Positions 35,288-44,743 of a stretch of DNA of 64,000 bases are shown in pieces; position 1 is the first letter of the stretch, and every line of letters starts with the position of its first letter. The notes below the pieces were generated by a model. It ran no database searches. It saw only the letters and a list, made by a program, of their open reading frames with translations, and was not told the origin of the DNA. The translations under genes and the position numbers were made by a program. Where the stretch lies: positions 2,046,001-2,110,000 of the forward strand of contig NZ_CP129992.1 of NCBI RefSeq assembly GCF_030505615.1, read 5' to 3'. The stretch comes from Salinibaculum rarum (GTDB lineage Archaea; Halobacteriota; Halobacteria; Halobacteriales; Haloarculaceae).

Positions 35288-35944
35288 GTGTATCAATTCA
35301 CCCCTGATGCGGTCGATAAGAAGCGCGCCCACCACCAAGCAGTCAAGCAAGGCGCGGACGATGTCGCAGTCAAGCGAATCGGGAATCTCGGCGAAATCGC
35401 GTTCGAGCAGTTCTGCCGGGAGTACCTGCCTGCCGAAATGTGGGAGTGGGAAAATGAAGCAGCGATACGGCGATGTAACGCGGAAAGCTTCTCCGGCCAT
35501 GATTTCGACGTCTTCGGCTACGAAGTGGACGTGAAAACCTCGCGTGACGTGTCTGCGTTCCTCCCCGAAACGCTCGTCGAAACTGATTCTGATGACGACA
35601 TTATCGTGATGGTGTGGCACCGAGACACTGAGGACAGCCTCATATTACTTGGGTGGGAGCACGTTGCAACGCTGGAATCGAAGGTCGCTACTGAGGAGCA
35701 ATTCTCCGGTGATTCCCCTGCGAAACTAGAACACCTTGCGACGCGCCCGATGAACGATCTGCGAGATCTCGGACCAAACACGGCGAACATGAACCAGACA
35801 CCCGAAAAGCCGAGTGAACGGCCGACGTCCGCTTTACTCGCCCTCGTCGCCGGCGCCCACGTCCTCTCCGCTCTTCGCTTCGGTGTCTCCCCAGTCGAGG
35901 TCGCGGGACCTGTCGGTCTCTCGGAGGATAAACGGCCCGATTGA
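35288..35944 (+). CDS. PD-(D/E)XK-like protein
   Basis: 218 residues from GTG 35288. The N-terminal 110 residues have the nuclease-fold pattern: IGNLGEIAFEQFCREYLPAE, then GHDFDVFGYEVDVKTSRDVS, with Glu, Asp and (D)xK. It could cleave or bind DNA. The last 40 or so residues (SALLALVAGAHVLSALRFGV) differ in character and overlap an opposite-strand remnant, so the natural C-terminus may have been replaced by a fusion. It is followed within 60 bp by an IS. The role could be defence or element maintenance. Confidence 0.6.
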   Translation: MYQFTPDAVDKKRAHHQAVKQGADDVAVKRIGNLGEIAFEQFCREYLPAEMWEWENEAAIRRCNAESFSGHDFDVFGYEVDVKTSRDVSAFLPETLVETDSDDDIIVMVWHRDTEDSLILLGWEHVATLESKVATEEQFSGDSPAKLEHLATRPMNDLRDLGPNTANMNQTPEKPSERPTSALLALVAGAHVLSALRFGVSPVEVAGPVGLSEDKRPD

Positions 35945-35998
35945 GAGTGTGCGCTTCGTCACGGTCACGATGCGGAGGATGTAGGATACTAGTACCCT

Positions 35999-37901
35999 GT
36001 TGCACGTTCAAAATTAATTCACTGGACGACGCAGTTGGACCTGAATTTGATCCAGCAGTGATGAGTCGGACTCAGATGTTACTCTTAATCTGATAGATGC
36101 TGCTGGATAGGGCGGTAATCTCCCTTGATTAATCAGAATCCAGTCACGAATGCGAGCCGCCTGAGAGCGATGCCTCTCAGGCGGCGGCATCCGCGCGGAT
36201 ACCGAACCGGTCAGATGAGGCGGCTTGGAGATCGTATCAGTCCTGGTTTGTCGTGGCGTTGTGCGGTTAGTGACGCCGCAACCAGCGCAACCGCGGAGAG
36301 AACGACGTGTGTCTCGACGTTGTTCTCCTTGCGTGCGCGGACGCGATCAAGGCCAGTGAACGACTTCAGCCGCGAGAAGACCCGCTCGACACCTGCTCGC
36401 AGGTGTCGATGCATCCGCTCTTTGATCGCCTGGAAAATGTACGTCTCCTCAACGCTCCCTGCCTCAACGCCGTATTCCGAGAGAAGGTTTTGCGGCAGGC
36501 GCTCCAGCGCGTCGTATGGGCTCTCGATCTCCTCGCCGTGTTCCTCAAACAGTTCTTTGATTTCTTCCTTGATCGTCGCTAACGGCGACGATCTGCGGGG
36601 ATTGATCGCCGTCAGCAACGGACAGTCAAGGCGGTCTTGGCAGAACTCACGATTGCCCTGACTGTCGAAGCCAGCATCGGCCAGCGCCGCCTGAAGATCG
36701 TCGGTGTCGTACCGCTCATCGAAGTCCTCGATGAGCGGTTCAAACGCCGCAGTATCGTTTCGCTTGCCGGTCTCCATCGTGATGGCGACCGGCAACTCAC
36801 TCGCTGCATCAACGACGAGATATACCTTGTACCCGTAGAACGAGCCTTCGTGTTTGCCCCAGCTTGCGCCTTCAACGTCGCCGTTTTCGATCTCCTCGCG
36901 CGTATTTGCCCAGGCGGCGATGTGTGTCCCGTCGATCACGACGAACTCGCCAGCATGGTCGTGATCGGCGAGCAGTTCGCAACACATCGACTGGAGGCAG
37001 TCACGGAGTTCCTCTGGCTGAAGCTCGTCGAAGGCTCGCCAGAGGGATGTCCCGTCGGGGACATCCTCTGGCTCGGTATACTCCAGTGCTTCGCGGAAAG
37101 AGTGGTTGCGCCGGAGACGGCGTTCGAGGGCGTCGAATGAGTCGCCCTCGAACTGCCGCAACACGAGTGCAGCAGCTCGTTCCGGCGTGATGGACTGGAT
37201 CTGTGAGACTGCGACCGAAAGGAACGTCGCAACGAGTTCATCTCGGTAGAGGTAGCCGTCGTCAGCCGGATCGTCTGGCGTGACATCGGTTGGCTGGTCG
37301 GTTTCGCGCTGGGTCAGCTGGTCGTCCCGTCGGGACGGCCAGCTGTGGGCGTAGACGGTGGTATCTTCCCAGTCAGCGGCGTGAACCTCGCCTTGGTCGG
37401 CGAGTTTCTGGAGTGGCCGGTAGCAGCGACGACCGAGTAGATCGTTTGCTTCGGGTGCGGTAAGTCCAGATGGACGGCAGAACGCGAGATGCTTGAGAGT
37501 AGCTTTAGTGGTTTCCTTGCGGTGGAAGACGGCTTGGCCGTCATCCACCTCGGGACGCCAGAAGCCGTCGTGGGTAGAGCGGTGACCGACGACGTGCTTA
37601 CTGGCGACGTATTCGCTGTTGTGGTTCAACGAGGTGTAGAAGGCGTCTTGAGCGGCGATCTGGGTGATGTACCACGCCGGCACGTCGGTGCCGGCGCGGA
37701 GCTCTTGTTTCGAGGCGACCTCTCCGTGGGTTCGAAGGTACTCACGAACGGCAGTCTTATGAGAATCAACTGTGTTCTGGTCAGTGTCGGATTCGGTATT
37801 GGACATACCTTGAATCCGACTTCTAGTCTAGTGAAAGTGACTATTTCTATCGGTAGTGAACGCTAGACGATGGGTCTGAACTAATCTCGAAAGCGTGCAA
37901 C
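35999..37901 (-). mobile_element. IS element of about 1.9 kb with one long transposase gene
   Basis: Left end reads GTTGCACGTTCAAAATTAAT and the right end, read inward, GTTGCACGCTTTCGAGATTA, an imperfect terminal inverted repeat. The transposase gene occupies 36211-37806. I could not settle the exact outer bases or a target duplication (flanks ctagtaccct and gggctaaccc), so the borders are good to a few bases only. Confidence 0.75.
36211..37806 (-). CDS. DDE transposase, 531 aa, IS4/IS5-like with N-terminal wHTH-like region
   Basis: The N-terminal 180 residues look like DNA-binding helices with a MarR-type feel (GLTAPEANDLLGRRCYRPLQ). The catalytic part has Asp in FVVIDGTHIAAW, Asp in ALADAGFDSQGN and Glu in GVERVFSRLKSF. 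It ends in a helical block (VETHVVLSAVALVAASLTAQ). The gene is intact, so the element may still move. It is longer than most transposases of this type because of its N-terminal extension. Confidence 0.88.
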   Translation of the reverse strand: MSNTESDTDQNTVDSHKTAVREYLRTHGEVASKQELRAGTDVPAWYITQIAAQDAFYTSLNHNSEYVASKHVVGHRSTHDGFWRPEVDDGQAVFHRKETTKATLKHLAFCRPSGLTAPEANDLLGRRCYRPLQKLADQGEVHAADWEDTTVYAHSWPSRRDDQLTQRETDQPTDVTPDDPADDGYLYRDELVATFLSVAVSQIQSITPERAAALVLRQFEGDSFDALERRLRRNHSFREALEYTEPEDVPDGTSLWRAFDELQPEELRDCLQSMCCELLADHDHAGEFVVIDGTHIAAWANTREEIENGDVEGASWGKHEGSFYGYKVYLVVDAASELPVAITMETGKRNDTAAFEPLIEDFDERYDTDDLQAALADAGFDSQGNREFCQDRLDCPLLTAINPRRSSPLATIKEEIKELFEEHGEEIESPYDALERLPQNLLSEYGVEAGSVEETYIFQAIKERMHRHLRAGVERVFSRLKSFTGLDRVRARKENNVETHVVLSAVALVAASLTAQRHDKPGLIRSPSRLI

Positions 37902-37913
37902 GGGCTAACCCAC

Positions 37914-38375
37914 TCAGTTCTCAGGTTCGACGGGGATTTCGACGCCGCCGCCTGTCCTGTCGCCGGACCCGTCCGTCTCCACCGCCTCGGCGAGGTCTTC
38001 CAGTGCAAGCGCGACGTTGCGCTTGTTCGCTTTCCAGAGCGCGTCGATCACCGTACCAACGTAGGGGATTGAGCCACCCGCCACGTCGATAGTGATGTTG
38101 GCGAGCATCTCCACCAACGCCGTATAGGAGACGCCGAGATACGCCGACTCGGCGACGATGTACAGAGAGAAGGCGGCACTCACCAGGTCGCCAGCGACGG
38201 GGAGTGCTCCCAGAACGGGGTCGATTCCGATGCGGAAACCGATGCCGGGAACGCGCACGCTCTCGTCGAGTATATACGCGACCGTCTCCAGCCGCTTGAG
38301 CGCTGCCTCGTCGACGTTCTCCGGTATTTCACCATCGTAATCTATGTCGAACCGCGATTCGAAGGCCGCGGGCAT
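37914..38375 (-). CDS. DUF4112 membrane protein
   Basis: 153 residues: IDPVLGALPVAGDLVSAAFS, SLYIVAESAYLGVSYTALVE and GGSIPYVGTVIDALWKANKR are the family's signature segments. It forms two or three membrane helices. The family is widespread in bacteria and haloarchaea and has no assigned function. The gene begins immediately beyond the right end of the IS but is complete, including its stop. Confidence 0.88.
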   Translation of the reverse strand: MPAAFESRFDIDYDGEIPENVDEAALKRLETVAYILDESVRVPGIGFRIGIDPVLGALPVAGDLVSAAFSLYIVAESAYLGVSYTALVEMLANITIDVAGGSIPYVGTVIDALWKANKRNVALALEDLAEAVETDGSGDRTGGGVEIPVEPEN

Positions 38376-38581
38376 GAAACCATGCTTCGGGTGGGAGACG
38401 GAAAACCTGTGGGGTGGATGTCGTGGGACACGAGTTGGAGTTCGACCGTGAGCTACTATCGTCCCATTCTGGGCCGTCTATCGCCTGCATCTAGCAGTTC
38501 GGGTCTGAAGCGACCCTCGTGGGTACTTCTGAAGGAGTGAAGACCCCCAGATATACCCCTCGTCAGCGACAACCCTGTGGC

Positions 38582-38752
38582 ATGGCTGAACTCTGTGATA
38601 AGTGTGGGACTGAACTTGACCCATCGCAGGCCCGCCACCAGCAATACCAGATCAAGCACGCGTCGGATTCGATCGAGACGCTGGAGGGCCGTCTGTGTTC
38701 GGATTGTTTCTGGGATTTCAAAGAGTGGCTCGAAACGGAGCAAGTCACCTAA
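38582..38752 (+). CDS. Small zinc-binding protein, 56 aa
   Basis: Starts MAELCDKCGTELDPSQARHQ and ends with CSDCFWDFKEWLETE. Two CxxC motifs about 34 residues apart form a zinc ribbon-like site with a helical middle. Such proteins are common single-copy haloarchaeal genes of unknown role. The start at 38582 gives the compact domain. Confidence 0.7.
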   Translation: MAELCDKCGTELDPSQARHQQYQIKHASDSIETLEGRLCSDCFWDFKEWLETEQVT

Positions 38753-38780
38753 CGGCATTCCGAAGATTGCCCGACACATG

Positions 38781-38859
38781 CTCTGTGGCGGTCACCGCGT
38801 TACTTACTGACCGTATGTGCGGAGTTTCTCAAGCGAGTGCTGAACGTATCGCGCGTATG
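38781..38859. repeat. Dispersed repeat, copy A
   Basis: Contains ggtcaccgcgttact, then gaccgtat, gtttctcaagcgagtgctga and gtatcgcgcgtat. The same order of blocks recurs at 40315-40387, with the first block also at 39645-39736. It lies downstream of the zinc-ribbon gene. Confidence 0.55.
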
Positions 38860-38952
38860 CACCACTGAATGTGACCCGAAACGAGTGAGATCCGATCCCA
38901 GATCACGAAATCAACCAAACCATAATAAAGGCCAAAGCCTCTTCAATTGGCA

Positions 38953-39618
38953 ATGGGAGTGCAGCAGACCTTACAAAATTTCCTCACGAATCCGATGTAC
39001 CTCGCAACGTGGGGGGTACTCGTCGCGCTTTCACTCTCGGTACTCATATGGGATCTCCGGAAGAACAACTCGGAACTTCCAAGTTTGATGAATTTCGTCT
39101 GGGGGTTCACGGTACTGTACTCCGGGCCAATCGGTCTCGCCGGCTACTGGTGGTCAGGCCGGACGCAGATTGACCACGACTCACTCTGGCGGAGGGGCTT
39201 TCGCTCGGTCAGCCACTGCTATTCAGGGTGCGGGACCGGGGAAGTCCTCGGCGTCTCTATTGCGGTCGGTCTGCTTGCGTTCAAAACAACCGGCACGATT
39301 CTTCTCTCCTTCTCATTGGCGTACTTGGGCGGGTATCTGTTGACGGTTGGGCCGCTGATGCAGGAAGGTGTCGGGCTCAATGAGGCGCTCAAAGACGCCT
39401 TCTACTCGGAGACCGCCAGCATCACCGTCATGGAGATCGTCGCCATCGGAACCGATGTCTGGCTCGCCGGCGAAGCTGGGATGGGTGAGATCCTGTTCTG
39501 GACGGCACTGGTGTTCTCGCTCACGATGGGGCTTCTTGCAGCGTATCCCGTCAACCTCCTGCTCATCCACTTCGGCGTCAAGGAAGGGATGATGAACCCA
39601 GCGAAGATGAGTGCCTGA
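38953..39618 (+). CDS. DUF4396 membrane protein
   Basis: 221 residues with five to six helices. The DUF4396 core is visible: VWGFTVLYSGPIGLAGYWWS, then SVSHCYSGCGTGEVLGV with its His/Cys pair, and GMMNPAKMSA at the end. The HCxxGC-type motif in a membrane helix suggests metal or thiol chemistry. Members often accompany copper or YHS-domain genes, which would match the cluster upstream; direct evidence is lacking. ATG 38953 is preceded by a TTG in frame. Confidence 0.85.
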   Translation: MGVQQTLQNFLTNPMYLATWGVLVALSLSVLIWDLRKNNSELPSLMNFVWGFTVLYSGPIGLAGYWWSGRTQIDHDSLWRRGFRSVSHCYSGCGTGEVLGVSIAVGLLAFKTTGTILLSFSLAYLGGYLLTVGPLMQEGVGLNEALKDAFYSETASITVMEIVAIGTDVWLAGEAGMGEILFWTALVFSLTMGLLAAYPVNLLLIHFGVKEGMMNPAKMSA

Positions 39619-39644
39619 ACAGTTGGTTCTGAAGCACAGCCCAT

Positions 39645-39736
39645 GAGATCAGTGCTGAATGAAGCCTTTGTGTCGGTCATCGCATTACTGACAGACACTG
39701 AGTAGTTTGGAAAGGCACTGCTGCATACACAGCGCT
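39645..39736. repeat. Dispersed repeat, copy B
   Basis: Holds tgctgaat, tgtgtcggtcatcgcatt, actgacagacactgag and actgctgcatacacagcgc. The first blocks match copy C (40315) and the last ones match, inverted, 49437-49510. Non-coding. Confidence 0.55.
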
Positions 39737-39889
39737 TATCTTGTAGATGACATTTCGATGGATTTGCTGTTTGGTGGTCGTACGTATATATCGACATCAG
39801 GTCGGCTGGAGTGATCGTACGGTGTGTTCAAGATAATCCGACCGATAGCCAGCCCTACTGTTATCCCCCTGGATCCCCTCCCGTGATAT

Positions 39890-40222
39890 ATGGCAGATGA
39901 TAAACAAGGCCGAGATGAGCAAGCGGATGACGAAAAACGTCGCCAGCGAGAGCGGATGCAAGAGGAGGCACGTACCCACGACGATGAAGAAGAGCCGATG
40001 CGCGTTGACCCTGATGAAGGGCTTGGTGATCTTGATGAAGCGCTCAAATCGCACGACTATCCAGCCACGACAGATGAGTTGGTTGAGGTCTATGGCGACT
40101 ATGAACTTGAAACGCAGAGCGGCAAGCAATCCCTGGAGGACGTACTCTCTTCAACTGATGACCAAATATATGACTCAGCCGAGGACGTTCACAGACGGAT
40201 ACTGGAACTCATAGGGCGATAA
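39890..40222 (+). CDS. DUF5789-type acidic protein
   Basis: 110 residues, strongly charged at the start (DDKQGRDEQADDEKRRQRER). The conserved haloarchaeal C-terminal core follows: LKSHDYPATTDELVEVYGDY through LETQSGKQSLEDVL and IYDSAEDVHRRILELIGR. It is a small helical cytoplasmic protein. The family's role is unknown; a link to stress or chromatin has no support here. Confidence 0.82.
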   Translation: MADDKQGRDEQADDEKRRQRERMQEEARTHDDEEEPMRVDPDEGLGDLDEALKSHDYPATTDELVEVYGDYELETQSGKQSLEDVLSSTDDQIYDSAEDVHRRILELIGR

Positions 40223-40314
40223 CACAACGGCCCAACACACTTATCTCGCAAATTGGGCCGCCTGTGCTCAAAATAAACTTCGTCTGTAGTTACCTCTTTG
40301 CTGAATCCACTCTC

Positions 40315-40387
40315 TCTGTGTCGGTCACCGCGTTACTGACCGTATCTGGGGGGTTTGTCAAGCGAGTGCTGAATGTATCGCGCGTAT
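40315..40387. repeat. Dispersed repeat, copy C
   Basis: Reads tgtgtcggtcaccgcgtt, actgaccgtatctgg, then gtttgtcaagcgagtgctga and gtatcgcgcgtatc. It combines blocks seen in copies A and B and lies at the 3' end of a decayed permease gene. Confidence 0.6.
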
Positions 40388-40416
40388 CATCGTGAAAAGA
40401 CGATGAACAGACAGGT

Positions 40417-41350
40417 TCAGTTGCTCTCGTCGATAACTCCGGGATCTGGCTCGAATTCCGTGACTTCCGCCTCAATGATGTCGCGCTCGAAATAGAGGAG
40501 TTCAACGGCAAGCACGACGACGGCGATACCAAGCACGATATAGAACGTGTTTGGTTCCCGAGTGTACAGGTTGTACATCATCAGCGGGCAGAACGCCAGC
40601 ACACCGACTGTTCCGATTGCGGGGATGAGAGCGTTCACCTCGTCGTGATCACGCTGGCGGAACGCGAGGTAGCTCATCGCCCCGAACACGAGAATGAACG
40701 ATAGCGATGCGAACGAGGTGATCGCACCGAGTCCCCCGAACCACGGAAACGCTCCAGTGATGGCACCCAGTACGAGAACTGTCCGCTCGGGAATGCCGTC
40801 AGTACCCGAACTTCCGATCTGATCGGGGAGGAGGTCGTCACTGAGCAGTCCCTTGGCGAAATGCGCTGACGAGAACAGAGTCGCGTTGATGGCGCTCCCT
40901 GTCGAGAACAACGCCGACAACGCAAGGCCGACCGCTCCGAGTTGTGCCAGCCCGTAGGGCTGCATCATCAGTGAGGCGGCATCCTTCAGCGCGACATGTG
41001 GGTGGGATGTGAGCGCCTGCGGAACGAGGGTCACCGTCACCATTCCCACGAGGATGTAGATTGTAACAGCGACCGGGATGGAGATGTACACGGCCGTCCG
41101 GATGGTATCGACGGGATTCTCGATGCCCTCTTGGTCGTAGTTCAGGAGCTGCCACCCTGGAACGCCACGAACGAGATGGCCGCCGCCATGAGGGGACCGA
41201 AGCCACCAAGCTGGCTGAACGCATACTCGAACTGCCCACCACTGAATCCGAACGCATACACCAGCCCGAGAATACCGAACACGACGAGAATGCCGACCTT
41301 CAACGCGACGAGGACGTTTTCTGCGGCTCCGGCAGTGCCAGACAGGATTG
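40417..41350 (-). pseudogene. APC-family amino-acid permease, truncated and frameshifted
   Basis: The downstream part (40417-41091) encodes the C-terminal helices: TGSAINATLFSSAHFAKGLL, then VLGAITGAFPWFGGLGAITS and a 60-residue polar tail. Upstream, in the frame shifted by one base near 41155, comes GAAENVLVALKVGILVVFGI through FGPLMAAAISFVAFQGG; the two pieces would join as FQGWQLLNYDQEG. The front third is missing, replaced at about 41350 by transposase debris. Probably once a haloarchaeal Cat-type transporter. Confidence 0.75.
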
Positions 41351-41354
41351 ATTG

Positions 41355-41976
41355 TTCGTGCCGTGTTGAATAGATACTGAGTCGCGGTTAGAAGGTCTTA
41401 CAGGGCGGTTCTACGTCGAGATAGCGAACATCAGGATGATTTCGCGGAACTGTCGATACCAGCCCAGCGCTTGCACGGCATCGCCGAGCGAGCGCTTCGT
41501 TGTCGAGTATGAAGTTTCGGCCATCCAGCGCTGAGAGTAGCCTTTTGCGCGAATGAGAGCGTTATGTCCCAGCGTGAGTGGCTTCGATCCACGCTGTAAG
41601 ATGAGTGGTTCGACGCCAAGCGCGTAGAACTCGTATTTCGTGATCAGTTGTGGAACGCTTTGTCGGCAGCTACGGACAGCAGGTCGTCCGCCGGGGCGAG
41701 TTCCGAATCGAAGAACGGTGTTCCCCGTGTGTACGTAGTTTTCCAGTCACAGCGACCACACCAGATTCGTGTGAAGTCGTCGAGTGCCTGAAGACTGTCC
41801 TCGCCGCAATTCGGACAGGAGCAAGCGGTCCAAATCGCCTTGATTCGCCGCTTGATGATGGTGTCGAGCGGCTCCGGCCGAAACTCTATTACACCTGTTT
41901 CAGCAAGATCCGCAAGCCTCTCGCCGAGAGCTGGGCGATTGTTGGACACATCTGTTCCTGCCTCGGCGGGAGGCAC
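41355..41976 (-). pseudogene. Zinc-ribbon transposase remnant
   Basis: The 5' part (41644-41976) reads RPEPLDTIIKRRIKAIWTAC through SCPNCGEDSLQALDD and WCGRCDWKTTYT, a zinc-ribbon DNA-binding start. The 3' part, in another frame near 41430-41640, reads KYEFYALGVEPLILQRGSKP and then HNALIRAKGYSQRWMAETSY, a transposase C-terminus. The catalytic middle is gone. The remnant interrupts the amino-acid permease gene. Confidence 0.65.
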
Positions 41977-42156
41977 TACTACTGTGGGCTGGTTCCGCTA
42001 CTCTACAGAAGAGCGGTAAACAATCTCGACTGCACTCCACCGGGGCGACGAGTCACAACGTGTTTTCCTTCCCAGTTACATATCGAATTGACGCGTCGAT
42101 TGCTGCGAGGTGGGGCATTAGCTCGATGAATGTTCGGTCGGCGTTTTCGACCAGCT

Positions 42157-43431
42157 ATGAGTGTCAGACACGCGATAGACGGTGTATCAATTCCCTCGCT
42201 CTCGGAGTTCTTCGAACGGTATGGACTCGCGCTCGTGATGGTCGCGAGCTATTTCGGGTCGGGGTCAGTATTCATTGCGAGTTCCGCCGGAGTCAGGTTC
42301 GGCTACACACTACTGTGGGCTGTCGTCGGTGCGGTGCTCCTCGGCTTCGTAGCACAGGACATGAGCGCCCGACTCGGTATTCACGGCGATTCATTGGGCG
42401 CCTTCGCCCGAGAGAAACTCGGGTCAACGCTTGCGACCGTCGTGATGGTCCTGCTCTCGGCCGGCTGCGTCGCGTGGACGCTCGAACTCACCGCCGCTGT
42501 CGGAAAGGGTATCGTCGTCCTCCTCGACCTCCAGGCGATCGGCTGGGAACCCTTTGCCTACCTGACGGGACTCCTCGCCATCGTAATCGGCATCCTCAGT
42601 TACGACGCCGTCGAGAAGATCATGGTAGCGATGATGTTCGCCCTCCTGGTCACGTACGTCGTCGTCGCCGGTGCGAGTAGTCCGGACCTCACCGCCGTCG
42701 TCGCCGGCTTCGCCCCGACAGGGCTATCGCCGAGCTCGATGGCCCTCACCGTGAGCATCCTCGGAACGACCGCACTCTGGCCGAACTTCTTCCTCGAGTC
42801 ACGACTCGTCGAGGAGAAGGGCTGGACCGACCGCTCGGACATCCCCACGATGCGTCGCGATCTCGCGATCGGCTACACCGTCGGTGGTATCACGACCATC
42901 GCGATCGTCATTGCCGCCGCCGCGGTCCTCCGGCCGGCGGGCTACGAACAGCTTAAGACGTTCCTTACGCCCGGAAAGGCGCTCGCGTCCGTCCTCGGTG
43001 AGTGGGCAATGGTCGTCTTCCTCGCCGGCACGCTCGCAGCCGCGTTCAACAGCATCATCCCCATCATGTGGGCGCCCGCCTACATGATCCCCGAGGCCAT
43101 CGGCGGTGAGGTTGCCGACAGCACCCGTGTGTTCAAGGCGATCTACGTCGGTGGCGTCGCGCTCGGCAGCCTCTCGCCACTCGTCCATCAGTACCTCGGG
43201 CTGAGCGTCATCGACATGATCATCCTCTTCCCGGCGTACAACGGCGTCGTCGGCCTGCCCATCACCGCTGTCCTGCTGTTCTGGGCGGTCAACGACAGCG
43301 ACATGATGGGCGCGTACACGAACGGCTGGAAGTTGAACGTCATCAATAGCGCGCTCATCCTCCTCGCCATCTACTCGGCGTGGAGTGCCGGCCAGTTCGT
43401 CATCAACGCCATCTTCACTGGCGGGATCTGA
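42157..43431 (+). CDS. NRAMP-related membrane transporter with non-canonical metal-site motifs
   Basis: 424 residues and about 11 helices. Overall layout and spacing follow NRAMP metal transporters. In TM1 the DPGN metal-binding motif is replaced (ASYFGSGSVFIASSAGVRFG); in TM6 the MPH motif is replaced (GTTALWPNFFLESRLVEEKG). So Mn2+/Fe2+ transport by the usual ligands is doubtful, and an Mg2+ or other solute role (as in NRMT-type relatives) is possible. Start ATG 42157 is chosen over 42130. The next gene starts 4 bp after its stop, so the two are coupled. Confidence 0.8.
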   Translation: MSVRHAIDGVSIPSLSEFFERYGLALVMVASYFGSGSVFIASSAGVRFGYTLLWAVVGAVLLGFVAQDMSARLGIHGDSLGAFAREKLGSTLATVVMVLLSAGCVAWTLELTAAVGKGIVVLLDLQAIGWEPFAYLTGLLAIVIGILSYDAVEKIMVAMMFALLVTYVVVAGASSPDLTAVVAGFAPTGLSPSSMALTVSILGTTALWPNFFLESRLVEEKGWTDRSDIPTMRRDLAIGYTVGGITTIAIVIAAAAVLRPAGYEQLKTFLTPGKALASVLGEWAMVVFLAGTLAAAFNSIIPIMWAPAYMIPEAIGGEVADSTRVFKAIYVGGVALGSLSPLVHQYLGLSVIDMIILFPAYNGVVGLPITAVLLFWAVNDSDMMGAYTNGWKLNVINSALILLAIYSAWSAGQFVINAIFTGGI

Positions 43432-43435
43432 GGCG

Positions 43436-44212
43436 ATGTTCGCTGGCCTTCCCGCGACGACGCTTGCCGCCCTCGTCGTCCTCTCGCTGTTCGCCGGCGT
43501 CGGCATCACTGCCGTCGGTCCGGGTGGGATCTTCATCACCATCGCGCTCGTCGCGCTGACCGACCTCCCGCCGGCGGTCGTCGTCGGCACGGCCAGCGCC
43601 ACCTTCGTCGCGACGGGGCTCGTCGGCGCCGAGAGCTATCGGCGCTCCGGTGAGCTCGATTCACGGGACGGCAAGCGGATGGCGCTCGTGTTGAGTCTCA
43701 CCGGGCTCGCAGGCGCACTTGTCGGCGTCCGGCTGAACGCGCTCATCGACGAATCGACGTTCAGCGTCCTGCTCGGCGTGTTCGTCTCCCTGACCGGCAT
43801 CCTCGTCTTCTACCGGACCCGCTACGGAACGTCTGGGAGCGACTACGACGTGATGACGCCCCGCGGCACGCTCGGCGTCGCCGGTATCGGGGCGTTCGTC
43901 GGCATCTCGGGTGGGCTCCTCGGCGTCGGTGGGCCGGTCCTCGCCGTCCCGCTGTTGGTGGCCATCGGCGTCCCGATGCTGATCGCAGTCGGCGTCGCAC
44001 AAGTCCAGTCAGTGTTTGTCGCCGCATTCGCGACGGCCGGGTATCTCGCCCAGGACGCGGTCTCGTGGCCCCTCGCCATCGCGATCGGTATTCCCGAACT
44101 CGTCGGTGTCGTCGCCGGCTGGAAGATTGCCCAATCCATTGACGCCGAAAAACTTACCAGGGTGCTCGCGATCCTCTTGCTCGTCCTCGGGCCATATATC
44201 GCAGTTCGGTGA
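43436..44212 (+). CDS. TSUP (TauE/SafE) family permease
   Basis: 258 residues, eight helices in two repeats, each with the family's G-x-G-G element: TAVGPGGIFITIALVAL in the first half and ISGGLLGVGGPVLAVPLLVA in the second. TSUP proteins move sulfur-containing anions such as sulfite, thiosulfate or sulfonates. Joined to the NRAMP-like gene by a 4-bp gap, so a shared substrate or pathway is plausible. It ends just before an integrase remnant. Confidence 0.88.
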   Translation: MFAGLPATTLAALVVLSLFAGVGITAVGPGGIFITIALVALTDLPPAVVVGTASATFVATGLVGAESYRRSGELDSRDGKRMALVLSLTGLAGALVGVRLNALIDESTFSVLLGVFVSLTGILVFYRTRYGTSGSDYDVMTPRGTLGVAGIGAFVGISGGLLGVGGPVLAVPLLVAIGVPMLIAVGVAQVQSVFVAAFATAGYLAQDAVSWPLAIAIGIPELVGVVAGWKIAQSIDAEKLTRVLAILLLVLGPYIAVR

Positions 44213-44233
44213 CATTCGCTCGCTTGGACCTCG

Positions 44234-44743
44234 CTAAAAATCAGGGACGTTCTTGTGGCGTAGATTGTTGGTGAGTTCGAGTGCTGCACGGATAACTCGT
44301 CGCTCCTCTCGCGTGAGATACTCCCGTGGCTGCGTGCTGGTATCAGCGGAGAACCTGAACTCCGGTTCCCACTCGGCTAATCCGCGTTCGTGATGGAGCC
44401 ACTTGTAGAGCATCAGGAGTGACTTCATACAGTTCCGCTTGTGGGTTGCACTGACATCACGGCGCGCGAGGTGATCCATCCACGAGTCCGCATGGTCGTG
44501 GGAGAGATTGACCGTGTATCCCTCTTCGTGGTCCCACACGTAGCGGTAGAACCGATCCATCCGATAACACCGCGGTTTGACCGTACCCGGCGCATAGCCA
44601 ACCACCTCGTTGGGTTTCTTGCCGAACGTCAACAGCCACTCCAGACAATCTTCCCGCTCCGCGCGGTAATCGAGCAGCTGTCGTTCGTTCAGATACGATT
44701 CGGCCTTCTCCGTGACGACAGGGAACTCATCGAGGTCACTCAT
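44234..44743 (-). pseudogene. Tyrosine recombinase, N-terminal part only
   Basis: 169 codons: a SAM-like core-binding domain (EKAESYLNERQLLDYRAERE; then RMDRFYRYVWDHEEG, THKRNCMKSLLMLYKWLHHE) and the very start of the catalytic domain (REYLTREERRVIRAALE). The Arg-His-Arg-Tyr catalytic set is lost. The gene sits 250 bp inside the right tRNA-like repeat, the usual place of an integrase in an integrated element. It starts at ATG 44743. Confidence 0.8.

Noticed and set aside
42799..43602. 267-codon open frame on the minus strand
   Set aside because: Shadow of the NRAMP-like and TSUP genes, which have clear membrane-protein sequence.
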